From Acidimicrobiia bacterium (GTDB taxonomy: Bacteria; Actinomycetota; Acidimicrobiia; Acidimicrobiales; MedAcidi-G1), in NCBI GenBank assembly GCA_012959995.1, contig DUCC01000032.1:1-60516 (forward strand): a stretch of DNA of 60,516 bases, read 5' to 3'. The position numbers were made by a program, and so were the translations under genes. Under the pieces are notes generated by a model that was not told where the DNA came from, did no database searches, and was given only the letters and a program-made list of their open reading frames with translations. Below, piece after piece: positions 18,109 to 25,956 of the stretch. Positions within the stretch are counted from its first letter, which is position 1. Each line of letters opens with the position of its first letter.

Positions 18109-20205
18109 TTGGACGCCATCCCTTACCTGGCAGGACTATCAGCCTTACTCGGCCTTGTCCTTGCTGGTTATTTTTTCACAAAAGTTAAAGCAGCCGATCC
18201 CGGCGACGAACGTATGGTCTTTTTGATGACCGAAATCCAGAAAGGAGCCCGGGCCTTCCTTAAGCAGGAATACATCTGGGTTTCGGGTTTCGTAGTTGTT
18301 ATGGCCATTTTGATCGGCGCCTTGATCGTGCCCACCGCCGCTATTACCTACGTCATTGGGGCCGTTCTGTCGGCTACCGCTGGGTATGTCGGCATGACCG
18401 TGGCCACCATGGCTAACGCTCGTACCACGCAAGCCGCTAAAGACGGCCCTGGCCCAGCTTTGTCTGTGGCGTTCCGCGGCGGTGCCGTGATGGGCTTCTC
18501 AGTAGCTGGGTTGGCTTTGGCTGGCCTTATGGCCGTGTACATCATCTTCGTGCTCATGTTCGAAGTTGACAAAGCATTCGAAGTTGTTACCGCATACGGC
18601 TTGGGCGCCAGTTCTATTGCCCTGTTCAGCCGGGTAGGTGGCGGCATCTACACCAAAGCAGCCGACGTAGGAGCGGACTTGGTAGGCAAGGTTGAAGCGG
18701 GCATCCCAGAAGATGACCCTCGTAACCCAGCCACCATTGCCGACAACGTCGGTGACAATGTTGGCGACGTCGCCGGCATGGGCGCAGACCTTTTCGAAAG
18801 CTACGCCGGCTCCATTTTGGCTCCCATTTCTTTGGTGGCTTTCGCTACAGGTTTGGCGGCAGAAAACGCCTCCGATGCAGTAACCATTTCGCTGTTGGGT
18901 TTCCCAATGGCCATTGCCCTAGCGGGCATGGTGGCGTCCATCATCGGTTCCTTCTTTGTCAAGGGCGGCGACTCCACCGACTCCAAGGCGCTCTCCCATG
19001 CGCTACACATGGGCACCAACGTAGCCATGGGCTTAACCATTGTCGCCACGGTTGTGCTGGCCGGTTGGATGTTCGGCTCAGACTCTGTCTTTGAAAACCC
19101 TTACGGCCTGGCTATTTCCGTCATCGGCGGTTTGATCATTGGTTGGGCGCTGGGCAAGACCGCCGAGTACTACACCTCAGACCAGTTTGGCCCGGTTAAA
19201 AAGATTGCCGACCAAACCAAAACCGGCCCCGCTACCACCATTTTGGGTGGCATTTCTGCCGGCATGATTTCGGTAGCTGCTTCGGTGGGCCTTTTGGTCC
19301 TCGGGATAGGCGTGGCTTACTGGGGTGGCGAGATGGCGTTTGATTCCATCGGCAACCTCGACGGCGGCATTTACGGCATCGCCGTAGCGGCCATCGGCAT
19401 GTTGGCCACCACCGGCGTGGTTGTTTCGGTTGATGCTTACGGGCCAATCGCTGACAACGCCGGCGGCATCGCTGAAATGGCCGAATTGGACCCCAGCGTG
19501 CGTGAAGTAACCGATGCTTTGGATTCCTTGGGTAACACCACGGCCGCCATTGCTAAGGGCTTTGCCGTTGGTTCTGCAGCACTCACCGCTTTGGCTCTTT
19601 TCAAGAGTTTCGAGTTTGCGGTCATTCAGGCTGGCGGAACGCTCTCGCTAAACATTGGCGAGGTCAGCGTATTTATCGGCATGTTCCTCGGAGCAATGCT
19701 GCCCTTCTTGTTTGCTGCTTTGACCATCGATGCTGTTGGTCGTGCCGCACAAGAAATGATCGAAGAAGTACGCCGTCAATTCAGGGAAATCCCGGGCTTG
19801 CGTGAAGGCTTGCCAGGGGTTAACCCTGATTCAGCTCGCTGCGTCGAAATCTCTACCAAAGCCTCTCTTAAAGAGATGGTGGTTCCCGGGGCCTTGGCCA
19901 TCGTGGTTCCTTTGGTAATCGGCTTCATAAGCGTAAACGCTTTGGGCGGCTTCTTAGCTGGCGCTTTGGTTACCGGTTTCTGCTTGGCCATCTTTATGGC
20001 TAACGCCGGTGGTGCTTGGGACAACGCGAAAAAGTACATCGAAGCCGGTGCGCTTGGTGGCAAGGGTTCCGACAACCACAAAGCAGCCGTAGTTGGCGAC
20101 ACCGTAGGCGACCCCTTCAAAGACACTTCTGGCCCAGCCATGAACATTTTGATCAAGGTCATGACCATTGTTTCACTGGTCTTTGCCTCAGCCTTTGTTG
20201 GCTAA
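18109..20205 (+). CDS. hppA: Potassium-dependent membrane pyrophosphatase (H+ or Na+ pump)
   Basis: Integral membrane pump driven by pyrophosphate hydrolysis, with about 16 hydrophobic segments in 698 residues. Substrate-site motifs include DVGADLVGKVE, the DNVGDNVGD stretch and, near the C-terminus, a DTVGDPFKDTSGP motif. I chose the TTG at 18109 because AGGAG lies nine bases upstream; the frame is open 34 codons further, but that extension does not look like this family. Ala479 (GNTTAA) replaces the lysine of potassium-independent enzymes, so K+ should be needed. The gate glutamate is Glu230 in LFESYAGS, the position seen in Na+-pumping members, so a Na+ pump is possible. A strong terminator follows. 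Confidence 0.95.
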   Translation: MDAIPYLAGLSALLGLVLAGYFFTKVKAADPGDERMVFLMTEIQKGARAFLKQEYIWVSGFVVVMAILIGALIVPTAAITYVIGAVLSATAGYVGMTVATMANARTTQAAKDGPGPALSVAFRGGAVMGFSVAGLALAGLMAVYIIFVLMFEVDKAFEVVTAYGLGASSIALFSRVGGGIYTKAADVGADLVGKVEAGIPEDDPRNPATIADNVGDNVGDVAGMGADLFESYAGSILAPISLVAFATGLAAENASDAVTISLLGFPMAIALAGMVASIIGSFFVKGGDSTDSKALSHALHMGTNVAMGLTIVATVVLAGWMFGSDSVFENPYGLAISVIGGLIIGWALGKTAEYYTSDQFGPVKKIADQTKTGPATTILGGISAGMISVAASVGLLVLGIGVAYWGGEMAFDSIGNLDGGIYGIAVAAIGMLATTGVVVSVDAYGPIADNAGGIAEMAELDPSVREVTDALDSLGNTTAAIAKGFAVGSAALTALALFKSFEFAVIQAGGTLSLNIGEVSVFIGMFLGAMLPFLFAALTIDAVGRAAQEMIEEVRRQFREIPGLREGLPGVNPDSARCVEISTKASLKEMVVPGALAIVVPLVIGFISVNALGGFLAGALVTGFCLAIFMANAGGAWDNAKKYIEAGALGGKGSDNHKAAVVGDTVGDPFKDTSGPAMNILIKVMTIVSLVFASAFVG

Positions 20206-20222
20206 CTAAACCAATCTTTACA

Positions 20223-20258
20223 AAAAAGGAGCGGGGCTTTTGAGCCTCGCTCCTTTTT
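20223..20258 (+). terminator. Rho-independent terminator after hppA
   Basis: A 16-bp stem (20223-20238 with 20243-20258; one G-T pair) and a TTTG loop. The arm carries GGAGCGGGGCT and ends in TTTTT, starting 17 bases after the hppA stop. The flanking A and T runs make it usable from both strands, so it can also stop transcripts of the convergent M23 peptidase gene. Confidence 0.9.
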
Positions 20259-20267
20259 GCTTTTCCA

Positions 20268-20302
20268 AGGTGAAACCTGGAGCCTGGTCCCATGTTTCAC
20301 CT
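20268..20302. repeat. Palindromic intergenic element (GGTGAAAC type)
   Basis: Arms AGGTGAAAC (20268-20276) and GTTTCACCT (20294-20302) are exact complements around a 17-base centre that itself contains GGAGCCTGGTCCC. It lies between the convergent hppA and M23 genes, just past the hppA terminator. The layout (gene-distal arms plus a GC-rich near-palindromic core) resembles the three other elements in this window, but the sequence differs. Confidence 0.65.
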
Positions 20303-20337
20303 CGGGGGAAGTTCCTGCTACGGGCGGACAGCGGGCG

Positions 20338-21480
20338 TTAGGGCAGAACGAGAAGGGGGTCACGGGCTTCGCCGCCTACCCTCACCTCGAAGTGAAGGTG
20401 GGGGCCAGTGGACCAGCCGGTTGAGCCACACTTGCCGATGAGTTCACCGGTATCTACGGTGTGTCCGGTAGATACGAGCACCTGGTTTTGGTGGGCATAG
20501 ACGGTCACTACCGAGCCTTGATGCTCAATAAGTACCACATTGCCGAAGCCGTTACGCCAGCCAGAAAAAAGGATGGTGCCTGCTTTGGCTGCCCAAATAG
20601 GTTGGTCGGTGACGCAGCCGATGTCCACCCCGTTGTGTTGGCGGGTGGTGCCGAAAATCGGGTGTACGCGTGGACCAAAGCCCGAGCCGATGCGACCCTC
20701 CATGGGCATGATGAAACCAGAGGCGGACTCTGAGGTGAAATCAGGAGCGGAAGCACGGAGCTCTTCGGCAATCAACGTGTCGATGAGTATGGCCATGCGG
20801 TATTGCTCGCGTTCAAACTGGCGTATTTCTTCTTCATAGTTCAATATTCGTTGACGAAGTTCGTCTTGGGCTGCTTCTTGCGCCACGATGCGTTGGTCTA
20901 AAATAGTTAGCGAAGCTTCAAGTTCACGTTGTTGGCGTTCGGCATCCACGATGGCGTTGTCGGCAAAACGAGCAACATCTTCTCGGTCAGACTCTAAAGA
21001 ACGAAACTGTTCTATAAGGTCGCCACGGTCACCAGTTACTGCTTTAAGAATGGCTGATTTGCGTATGCCTGCGGTGAGGTCTTCGGCCTCCAGCAGCGTC
21101 CCGGGACGAATGCTCTGCACATAAGCGTCAACAGCAAGTTCTTGTATCTGTTGTCGGAGGGCCACGATTTCTTTGTCGACCGACCCGGCTTCGATCCAAC
21201 GGAGGGTGGCTTCTGCTTCGGCGGCTTCTATGGATTGGCGAGCGCTGGCTATTTTGGCCATCTGTAAAGCCACATAATCATCAAGAGCATCAAGGGCTTC
21301 AGCCACTTCAATATCTTCGGCTTCGATGAGGTCCAGTTCCTCGGCCGCAGAAGCCTCTTGGTCTGCGGCCTCTTCACGGCGATCGCGGGCATCACGAATC
21401 GACTCAGAAACCCCAAAAGCCACGGTGGGCAGTGAGAGGGCAGCCACTACCAAAAGCGCTGCGGGGAGGTGCCGTTTCAT
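20338..21480 (-). CDS. Secreted M23 peptidase with coiled coil (EnvC/LytM-like)
   Basis: An exported cell-wall hydrolase or hydrolase activator. Residues 1-23 (MKRHLPAALLVVAALSL onward) form a signal peptide, followed by a long charged coiled coil (about 28-245) and a LytM/M23 domain (about 265-380). The domain has zinc-site motifs HNGVDIGC and HLHFEV, so it may be an active endopeptidase rather than a degenerate activator. I start at the ATG at 21480, where the signal peptide begins; the open frame extends 24 more codons without signal character. It probably acts in daughter-cell separation with FtsEX-type control, but no ftsEX is in the window. Confidence 0.9.
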   Translation of the reverse strand: MKRHLPAALLVVAALSLPTVAFGVSESIRDARDRREEAADQEASAAEELDLIEAEDIEVAEALDALDDYVALQMAKIASARQSIEAAEAEATLRWIEAGSVDKEIVALRQQIQELAVDAYVQSIRPGTLLEAEDLTAGIRKSAILKAVTGDRGDLIEQFRSLESDREDVARFADNAIVDAERQQRELEASLTILDQRIVAQEAAQDELRQRILNYEEEIRQFEREQYRMAILIDTLIAEELRASAPDFTSESASGFIMPMEGRIGSGFGPRVHPIFGTTRQHNGVDIGCVTDQPIWAAKAGTILFSGWRNGFGNVVLIEHQGSVVTVYAHQNQVLVSTGHTVDTGELIGKCGSTGWSTGPHLHFEVRVGGEARDPLLVLP

Positions 21481-21579
21481 GACGGCAGGGTAACCGCCAA
21501 AAGGCCGTGATGGCGGTACCCCGAGATGCAGGCAGAGCAGTTGTCTAAACAAAGCCCGGTTGGGCTCTATGCTGTCCTA

Positions 21580-22491
21580 GTGACTGAGAACAAGATTTCT
21601 GCAACCTTTGACCCTGAACTTTGGCAGGAAGTGCCAGGCTTCGATTTTGGCGACATTACTTATCATCGAGCAATCGGTAAAGGCACGGTGCGCATAGCTT
21701 TTGCTCGGCCCGAAGTGCGCAACGCTTTTCGGCCTCGTACCGTCGATGAGCTTTATCAAGCGCTTGATCATGCCCGCATGACCGCCGACGTGGGCACAAT
21801 TTTATTGACCGGAAACGGCCCGTCGCCCCGAGACGGTGGGTGGGCTTTTTGTTCCGGTGGGGATCAACGCATCCGTGGCCGCGATGGTTATCAATATGCG
21901 GAAGGGGAAACGGCGGAAAGCGTTGACCCGGTGCGAACCGGCCGTTTACATATTTTAGAAGTCCAGCGCCTCATCCGTTTTATGCCTAAAGTAGTTATTG
22001 CCGTGGTCCCGGGGTGGGCAGTGGGAGGCGGCCATAGTTTGCATGTGGTTTGCGATCTCACCTTGGCCAGCCGTCAGCACGCAGTGTTTAAACAAACGGA
22101 CGCCGACGTGGCCAGTTTTGACGGAGGTTTTGGTTCGGCCTACCTGGCTCGTCAAGTGGGGCAAAAACGGGCCCGAGAGATCTTCTTTTTAGGTCGGGAT
22201 TATTCCGCCGAAGAGGCGCACGCCATGGGCATGGTTAATGCGGTGATCGACCATCAAGAGTTAGAAGCCACCGCTTTGGAGTGGGCTGAAGAAATTAACG
22301 CAAAGAGCCCGACCGCTCAACGCATGTTGAAGTTTGCTTTCAACATGATTGACGACGGCTTGGTGGGTCAACAGTTGTTTGCTGGAGAAGCTACTCGGTT
22401 GGCTTACGGCACCGATGAGGCCGCCGAAGGTAGAGACGCCTTTTTAGAAAAACGATCGCAAGATTTTAGCGAGTTCCCTTACCACTTTTAG
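21580..22491 (+). CDS. menB: 1,4-dihydroxy-2-naphthoyl-CoA synthase
   Basis: Closes the naphthoquinol ring from o-succinylbenzoyl-CoA in menaquinone synthesis, a crotonase-fold enzyme. Diagnostic stretches are ARPEVRNAFRP, WAFCSGGDQRIRG, PGWAVGGGHSLHVVCDLT and TDADVASFDGGFGS, which separate MenB from ordinary enoyl-CoA hydratases. I use the GTG at 21580 (VTENKISATF), giving 303 residues; an upstream extension of 18 codons looks non-coding. No other men genes are nearby, so the pathway is scattered. It diverges from the M23 gene and ends 33 bases before the metal ABC gene. Confidence 0.95.
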   Translation: MTENKISATFDPELWQEVPGFDFGDITYHRAIGKGTVRIAFARPEVRNAFRPRTVDELYQALDHARMTADVGTILLTGNGPSPRDGGWAFCSGGDQRIRGRDGYQYAEGETAESVDPVRTGRLHILEVQRLIRFMPKVVIAVVPGWAVGGGHSLHVVCDLTLASRQHAVFKQTDADVASFDGGFGSAYLARQVGQKRAREIFFLGRDYSAEEAHAMGMVNAVIDHQELEATALEWAEEINAKSPTAQRMLKFAFNMIDDGLVGQQLFAGEATRLAYGTDEAAEGRDAFLEKRSQDFSEFPYHF

Positions 22492-22519
22492 AACAGGTTG
22501 TGTCTCGGCCTTCGCTGAG

Positions 22520-22534
22520 CGAGAATGATTCTCA
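22520..22534. promoter_or_regulatory. Zur/Fur-like palindromic operator (candidate)
   Basis: The 15-base site CGAGAATGATTCTCA contains a perfect palindrome, GAGAAT-G-ATTCTC (22521-22533). It fits the shape of actinobacterial Zur boxes as I recall them (TGAnAATGATTnTCA) in all but the first base. It overlaps the first possible start codon of a histidine-tailed metal ABC ATPase gene, a sensible target for a zinc-responsive repressor. The palindrome is seen; the regulator is inferred. Confidence 0.55.
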
Positions 22535-22536
22535 CT

Positions 22537-23307
22537 ATGAACGATTTACCTCCGCTTTCACTCCACGAGGTATACGTAGAGCGCGGCAACAAATGGGCCC
22601 TAGAAAACTTATGTTTAGACTTCCCGGCCGCCAGCATCACCGCTTTGGTGGGCCCCAACGGCTCGGGAAAAACAACCCTTCTGGAAGTCCTCGCCGGACT
22701 ACGCAAACCAACCAAAGGGACCATAACCCACCTCCCCGACTCGATTTCCTTAGTAACCCAGCACCACGAAAACCCGTGGATGCCGTTAACCGTGGCCGAA
22801 GTCGTACGCATGGGCCGCTACCAAAAAAAACTCCTCCCCAACCGCCTCTCCCCCGCCGACCATGCCCATGTGGAACAAGCACTAGAAAAACTCGACATCT
22901 CAGCGCTGGCTGGGCACCCCATAAGCGAACTTTCCGGCGGCCAACGCCAGCGGGCCTTTATCGCCCAAGCATTGGCTCGAGACGCCTCACTGCTGCTCCT
23001 CGACGAACCAATAACTGGCCTAGATTTTTCTAGCCAAGAAATCATTATGCGGGTCATTGAACAAACCCGCCAGGCCGGAGGAACCGTGGTTCTCTCTACC
23101 CACCATTTAGACGAAGCCCGCCATGCGGATCAAGTAGCGGTGCTGGCTACCACCTTGGTGGCCGCCGGTGCACCCGACGCGGTGCTCTGCCCAGATGTGT
23201 TGCGTCAGGCCTACGGAGCCCGCCTCTTAGGCGACCACAGCGAACATGATCACCGCCACGAAATGCTACTCATTGACGATCACGGCCACGGTCACCACGA
23301 AAATTAG
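22537..23307 (+). CDS. Metal (zinc/manganese-type) ABC transporter ATP-binding protein
   Basis: ATPase subunit of an importer of the zinc/manganese class. It has Walker A GPNGSGKTT, the Q-loop, signature LSGGQRQRAF, Walker B LLLLDEP and H-loop LSTHH. The last 24 residues carry eight histidines (HSEHDHRHE and DHGHGHHEN), suggesting metal sensing or buffering. I prefer the ATG at 22537 because the ATG at 22525 lies inside the palindrome at 22520-22534. Strangely, no permease or binding protein gene is next to it: the next gene is convergent plsC, which overlaps by four bases. The partners must be elsewhere or lost. Confidence 0.88.
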   Translation: MNDLPPLSLHEVYVERGNKWALENLCLDFPAASITALVGPNGSGKTTLLEVLAGLRKPTKGTITHLPDSISLVTQHHENPWMPLTVAEVVRMGRYQKKLLPNRLSPADHAHVEQALEKLDISALAGHPISELSGGQRQRAFIAQALARDASLLLLDEPITGLDFSSQEIIMRVIEQTRQAGGTVVLSTHHLDEARHADQVAVLATTLVAAGAPDAVLCPDVLRQAYGARLLGDHSEHDHRHEMLLIDDHGHGHHEN

Positions 23308-23954
23308 CTGTCCTTGCGGACTTGGTCGGCAAGATTCACCTGGCGCCGCACGCCCTCCCAGATTTTTTCGAGTGCTACACGAGCCTCAAGGTTTTCAACG
23401 ACCCCAATTACCTCATGGCGAGCTACCAACAAGGGGCGACGCCACGGCCGCACCCGAGGCAACGTGCTCTTACGAGGCCACAACACCTCGGTGCCCGCAG
23501 CCCCCACCGCGATAACCGGACGTTTGCTTTCCAAAGCCAAACGCCCCACCCCGGTACGCGCCTCCCCAACCCCCGTGGGCTGCCACTCTTCGGGCCGCAC
23601 CACGCGCCCCTCGGGCATAATGGCCACCGAGGTACCTTCCGCTAAGATCTCGGCCGCTCTTTCAACGGCTTCTCGGCCAGAAACCGGGATGCACCCCAAG
23701 CCTCGCAAAAGAGACCCAATGCCCGGTTTTTCAAAATAAGCAGCAGCCACCAGCGAACGAACCGGCCAACCCCAGAGGTGATACAAAGCGGCTGCGAACA
23801 AAAGATCAGCCAAGCTTCGATGGTTGGCGGCCAAAATAACTGGGCCGTCTACCCCCGTGGGGGGCGGCCCCAAATCAAAACGAGCCATTGGGCGAATGGC
23901 ATGGTAGAGCCGGCGCTGAACCAGAAGTTGCTTTTTCTCTTCCTGAGGAGTCAT
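23304..23954 (-). CDS. 1-acyl-sn-glycerol-3-phosphate acyltransferase (PlsC family)
   Basis: Membrane-associated acyltransferase for phospholipid synthesis. The catalytic motif is NHRSLADLLF (His-x4-Asp), then the substrate motif MPEGRVVRPEEW and a late VAVGAAGTEVLWPR segment. With the ATG at 23954 (MTPQEEKK) it has 216 residues, normal for the family. A longer open frame runs back into the upp gene, but the added 90 residues do not look like a real protein. It lies 28 bases downstream of upp on the same strand, and its 3' end overlaps the ABC ATPase gene by four bases. It may be a lysophospholipid-type paralogue rather than the main PlsC. Confidence 0.88.
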   Translation of the reverse strand: MTPQEEKKQLLVQRRLYHAIRPMARFDLGPPPTGVDGPVILAANHRSLADLLFAAALYHLWGWPVRSLVAAAYFEKPGIGSLLRGLGCIPVSGREAVERAAEILAEGTSVAIMPEGRVVRPEEWQPTGVGEARTGVGRLALESKRPVIAVGAAGTEVLWPRKSTLPRVRPWRRPLLVARHEVIGVVENLEARVALEKIWEGVRRQVNLADQVRKDS

Positions 23955-23982
23955 AGCTTTAAAAACACAAGCGGGCGGATGC

Positions 23983-24606
23983 TCACGTGGTGCCGAAGAT
24001 GCGATCACCGGCGTCGCCCAGACCAGGTACGATGTACCCCACCTCGTTGAGGCACTCGTCCACGGAAGCAGTCCAAATAGGCACATCAGGGTGCGCTTCA
24101 TGCAAAGCGGCGATTCCCTCAGGAGCAGCCAACAAACAAAGAAAACGAATGGCTGCCGGCCCATCGGCTTTAACACGCTCAAGAGCAGCGGCGGCCGAGT
24201 TTCCGGTAGCCAACATAGGGTCAACCACGATCACCGTTTGCCCCTCCAACGAAGGAAACTTGCAATAGTACTCGACCGGTTGAAGAGTTTCATGGTCTCG
24301 ATAAAGCCCAACATGGCCGACACGAGCCCCAGGGATGACCTGCAACACGCCATCAAGGAGCCCGTTGCCGGCTCGCAAAATAGAGACCACTACCGGGTGT
24401 TCAACTAGTTCAGGCGCTTCAGTTTCAACCAAAGGGGTCGTGATGGTCGTCGTGGTGAGCGGCAATTCGCGCGTCACCTCATAAGTAAGCAACAAACTGG
24501 TTTCAGTAAGCAGTTGGCGAAAACGCTCACTGGGAGTATCAAACCGGCGCATCTGGGTCAACTTGTGTTGAACAAGGGGATGGTCTACGACATGAAGTTC
24601 TGGCAT
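23983..24606 (-). CDS. upp: Uracil phosphoribosyltransferase
   Basis: Salvages uracil with PRPP to give UMP. The PRPP loop [15 protein letters not shown] is clear, with the N-terminal [15 protein letters not shown] and C-terminal uracil-binding [13 protein letters not shown]. With the ATG at 24606 (MPELHVV) it has 207 residues, the usual size; a further ATG six codons upstream is possible. It diverges from the Rieske gene across about 90 bases that contain an inverted repeat (24638-24662), so its promoter may feel that site. Confidence 0.96.
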   Translation of the reverse strand: MPELHVVDHPLVQHKLTQMRRFDTPSERFRQLLTETSLLLTYEVTRELPLTTTTITTPLVETEAPELVEHPVVVSILRAGNGLLDGVLQVIPGARVGHVGLYRDHETLQPVEYYCKFPSLEGQTVIVVDPMLATGNSAAAALERVKADGPAAIRFLCLLAAPEGIAALHEAHPDVPIWTASVDECLNEVGYIVPGLGDAGDRIFGTT

Positions 24607-24637
24607 ACCTGCACTGTAGGGCATGTCGACAGAAAAA

Positions 24638-24662
24638 AGTGTTCCCGCAATATGGGAACACT
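24638..24662. promoter_or_regulatory. Inverted-repeat operator candidate before the Rieske-sox operon
   Basis: Perfect 9-base arms AGTGTTCCC (24638-24646) and GGGAACACT (24654-24662) flank a 7-base AT-rich centre. It lies in the divergent space between upp and the Rieske oxygenase gene, 36 bases before the chosen Rieske start. A weak promoter-like pair (TCGACA at 24626, CAATAT at 24648) would put the site across the -10, as expected for a repressor. No regulator gene is adjacent. Confidence 0.6.
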
Positions 24663-24698
24663 GGCGCGGGAATGGGAACTTGCTCTACGCTCACCGAG

Positions 24699-25952
24699 AT
24701 GACCGGTGAGCAGAGACAGTCTCCCTCAGCACCATGGACCGATGACGCATTCTGGGCCCCCACGCGCCGAGCGGTAGAAGAGGCCTCAGCATTACCCGCC
24801 GACTGCTATGCCGACCAAGAATTTTTTGATTTAGAGAGTGAAAAAGTTTTTGAAACCGCATGGGTCTGTGTCGGGACAGCCAACGAACTAAACGCACCCG
24901 GCCAAGTGTTGGTCAGGAAACTTGGTAAACGATCGGTGCTCTTAATGCGCACCGAGGCCGGAGAACTTCACGGTTTTTACAATTCGTGCCGCCACCGAGG
25001 CACCGAACTTTTTGCTAACGACTGCACCGCCGGAGCCACCCTGCGCTGCCCCTATCACCGTTGGGGGTACGACCGAGACGGGGTGCTCAACACCACGCCG
25101 CTCTTTGAAGAAGTAACGGTAAAAGATTTTGACCCCACAGATTTTAGTCTGCACCCAGTGCGTACCGCCCAGTGGGGGTGCTTGCTCTTTGCCTGCGCCG
25201 ACCCCCACACCGTTGAAATAGACGAATGGTTCGGCGACCTCACCGAACGAGTAGCCAACTACCAATTGGAAAACTGGGTAACCCACCTTGAAGTCGACCT
25301 TGAAATGAACGCCAATTGGAAACTTATTTCAGAGAACTATCAAGAATATTATCATGTCCCGTGGATACACCCAGAACTCGCCAAGGTCTCTCGAGTAGTC
25401 GACCACTACCGCTTTCAAGGCCCTGGCATGTATTGCGGGCAAACCACCACACCCATAACTGAAACCAGTCGTGACGACTGGACGGTCATGCCTAAAGCAA
25501 CCACTCTGAGTAACGGCGAAGCGGTAAGCGGACGCTTCTTAGCCATTTTCCCAAATGTCTTGTTGAGCCTGCTCCCCAACCACGCCTTCGTGTTACGCCT
25601 CGAACCTCTTGAACCCGGCAAAACCCGCGAACATTGCACGTGGCTCCTCCCTCCAGGAAACGAAAAGGTTTCCGACGAAGAGTTTGCCGCAACCCGTGAT
25701 TTTTGGATCGACATCAACAACGAGGACATCGACATCGTAGAACGCAACCAACGAGGCATCAGCCAAGGCGCCTACACCCCCGGTCGCCTCTCCCCCCGCT
25801 TTGAAGAACCACTTCACCGCTTTTATAATATGTTGGCCGACCATATGACCGGAACCCGCCGCATACCAAAAGGCGACGAATCCGACAAAATTCCCTCCTA
25901 CGGAGAAGGAACAAACCCGGACCCATGGACAAAAGAAGCAAGAAAGTCCTGA
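24699..25952 (+). CDS. Rieske non-haem iron oxygenase, alpha subunit (glycine betaine/carnitine type)
   Basis: Oxygenase that probably removes N-methyl or trimethylamine groups from a quaternary amine. It has a Rieske cluster with Cys97-x-His99 (CRHRG) and Cys117-x2-His120 (CPYHRW), then a SRPBCC catalytic domain with mononuclear iron ligands His219 and His224 in ENYQEYYHVPWIH. At 417 residues it fits the GbcA/CntA branch more than aromatic-ring dioxygenases. The frame is open back to GTG 24639, but that part overlaps the inverted repeat, so I prefer the ATG at 24699. No reductase (GbcB/CntB) gene is in the window. It is four bases upstream of soxB, hence co-transcribed with sarcosine oxidase. 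Confidence 0.85.
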   Translation: MTGEQRQSPSAPWTDDAFWAPTRRAVEEASALPADCYADQEFFDLESEKVFETAWVCVGTANELNAPGQVLVRKLGKRSVLLMRTEAGELHGFYNSCRHRGTELFANDCTAGATLRCPYHRWGYDRDGVLNTTPLFEEVTVKDFDPTDFSLHPVRTAQWGCLLFACADPHTVEIDEWFGDLTERVANYQLENWVTHLEVDLEMNANWKLISENYQEYYHVPWIHPELAKVSRVVDHYRFQGPGMYCGQTTTPITETSRDDWTVMPKATTLSNGEAVSGRFLAIFPNVLLSLLPNHAFVLRLEPLEPGKTREHCTWLLPPGNEKVSDEEFAATRDFWIDINNEDIDIVERNQRGISQGAYTPGRLSPRFEEPLHRFYNMLADHMTGTRRIPKGDESDKIPSYGEGTNPDPWTKEARKS

Positions 25953-25956
25953 ACTG

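Noticed and set aside
22525-22527. ATG at 22525 as start of the metal ABC ATPase
   Set aside because: It lies in the centre of the Zur-like palindrome; the next ATG at 22537 gives the usual N-terminus. Both remain possible.
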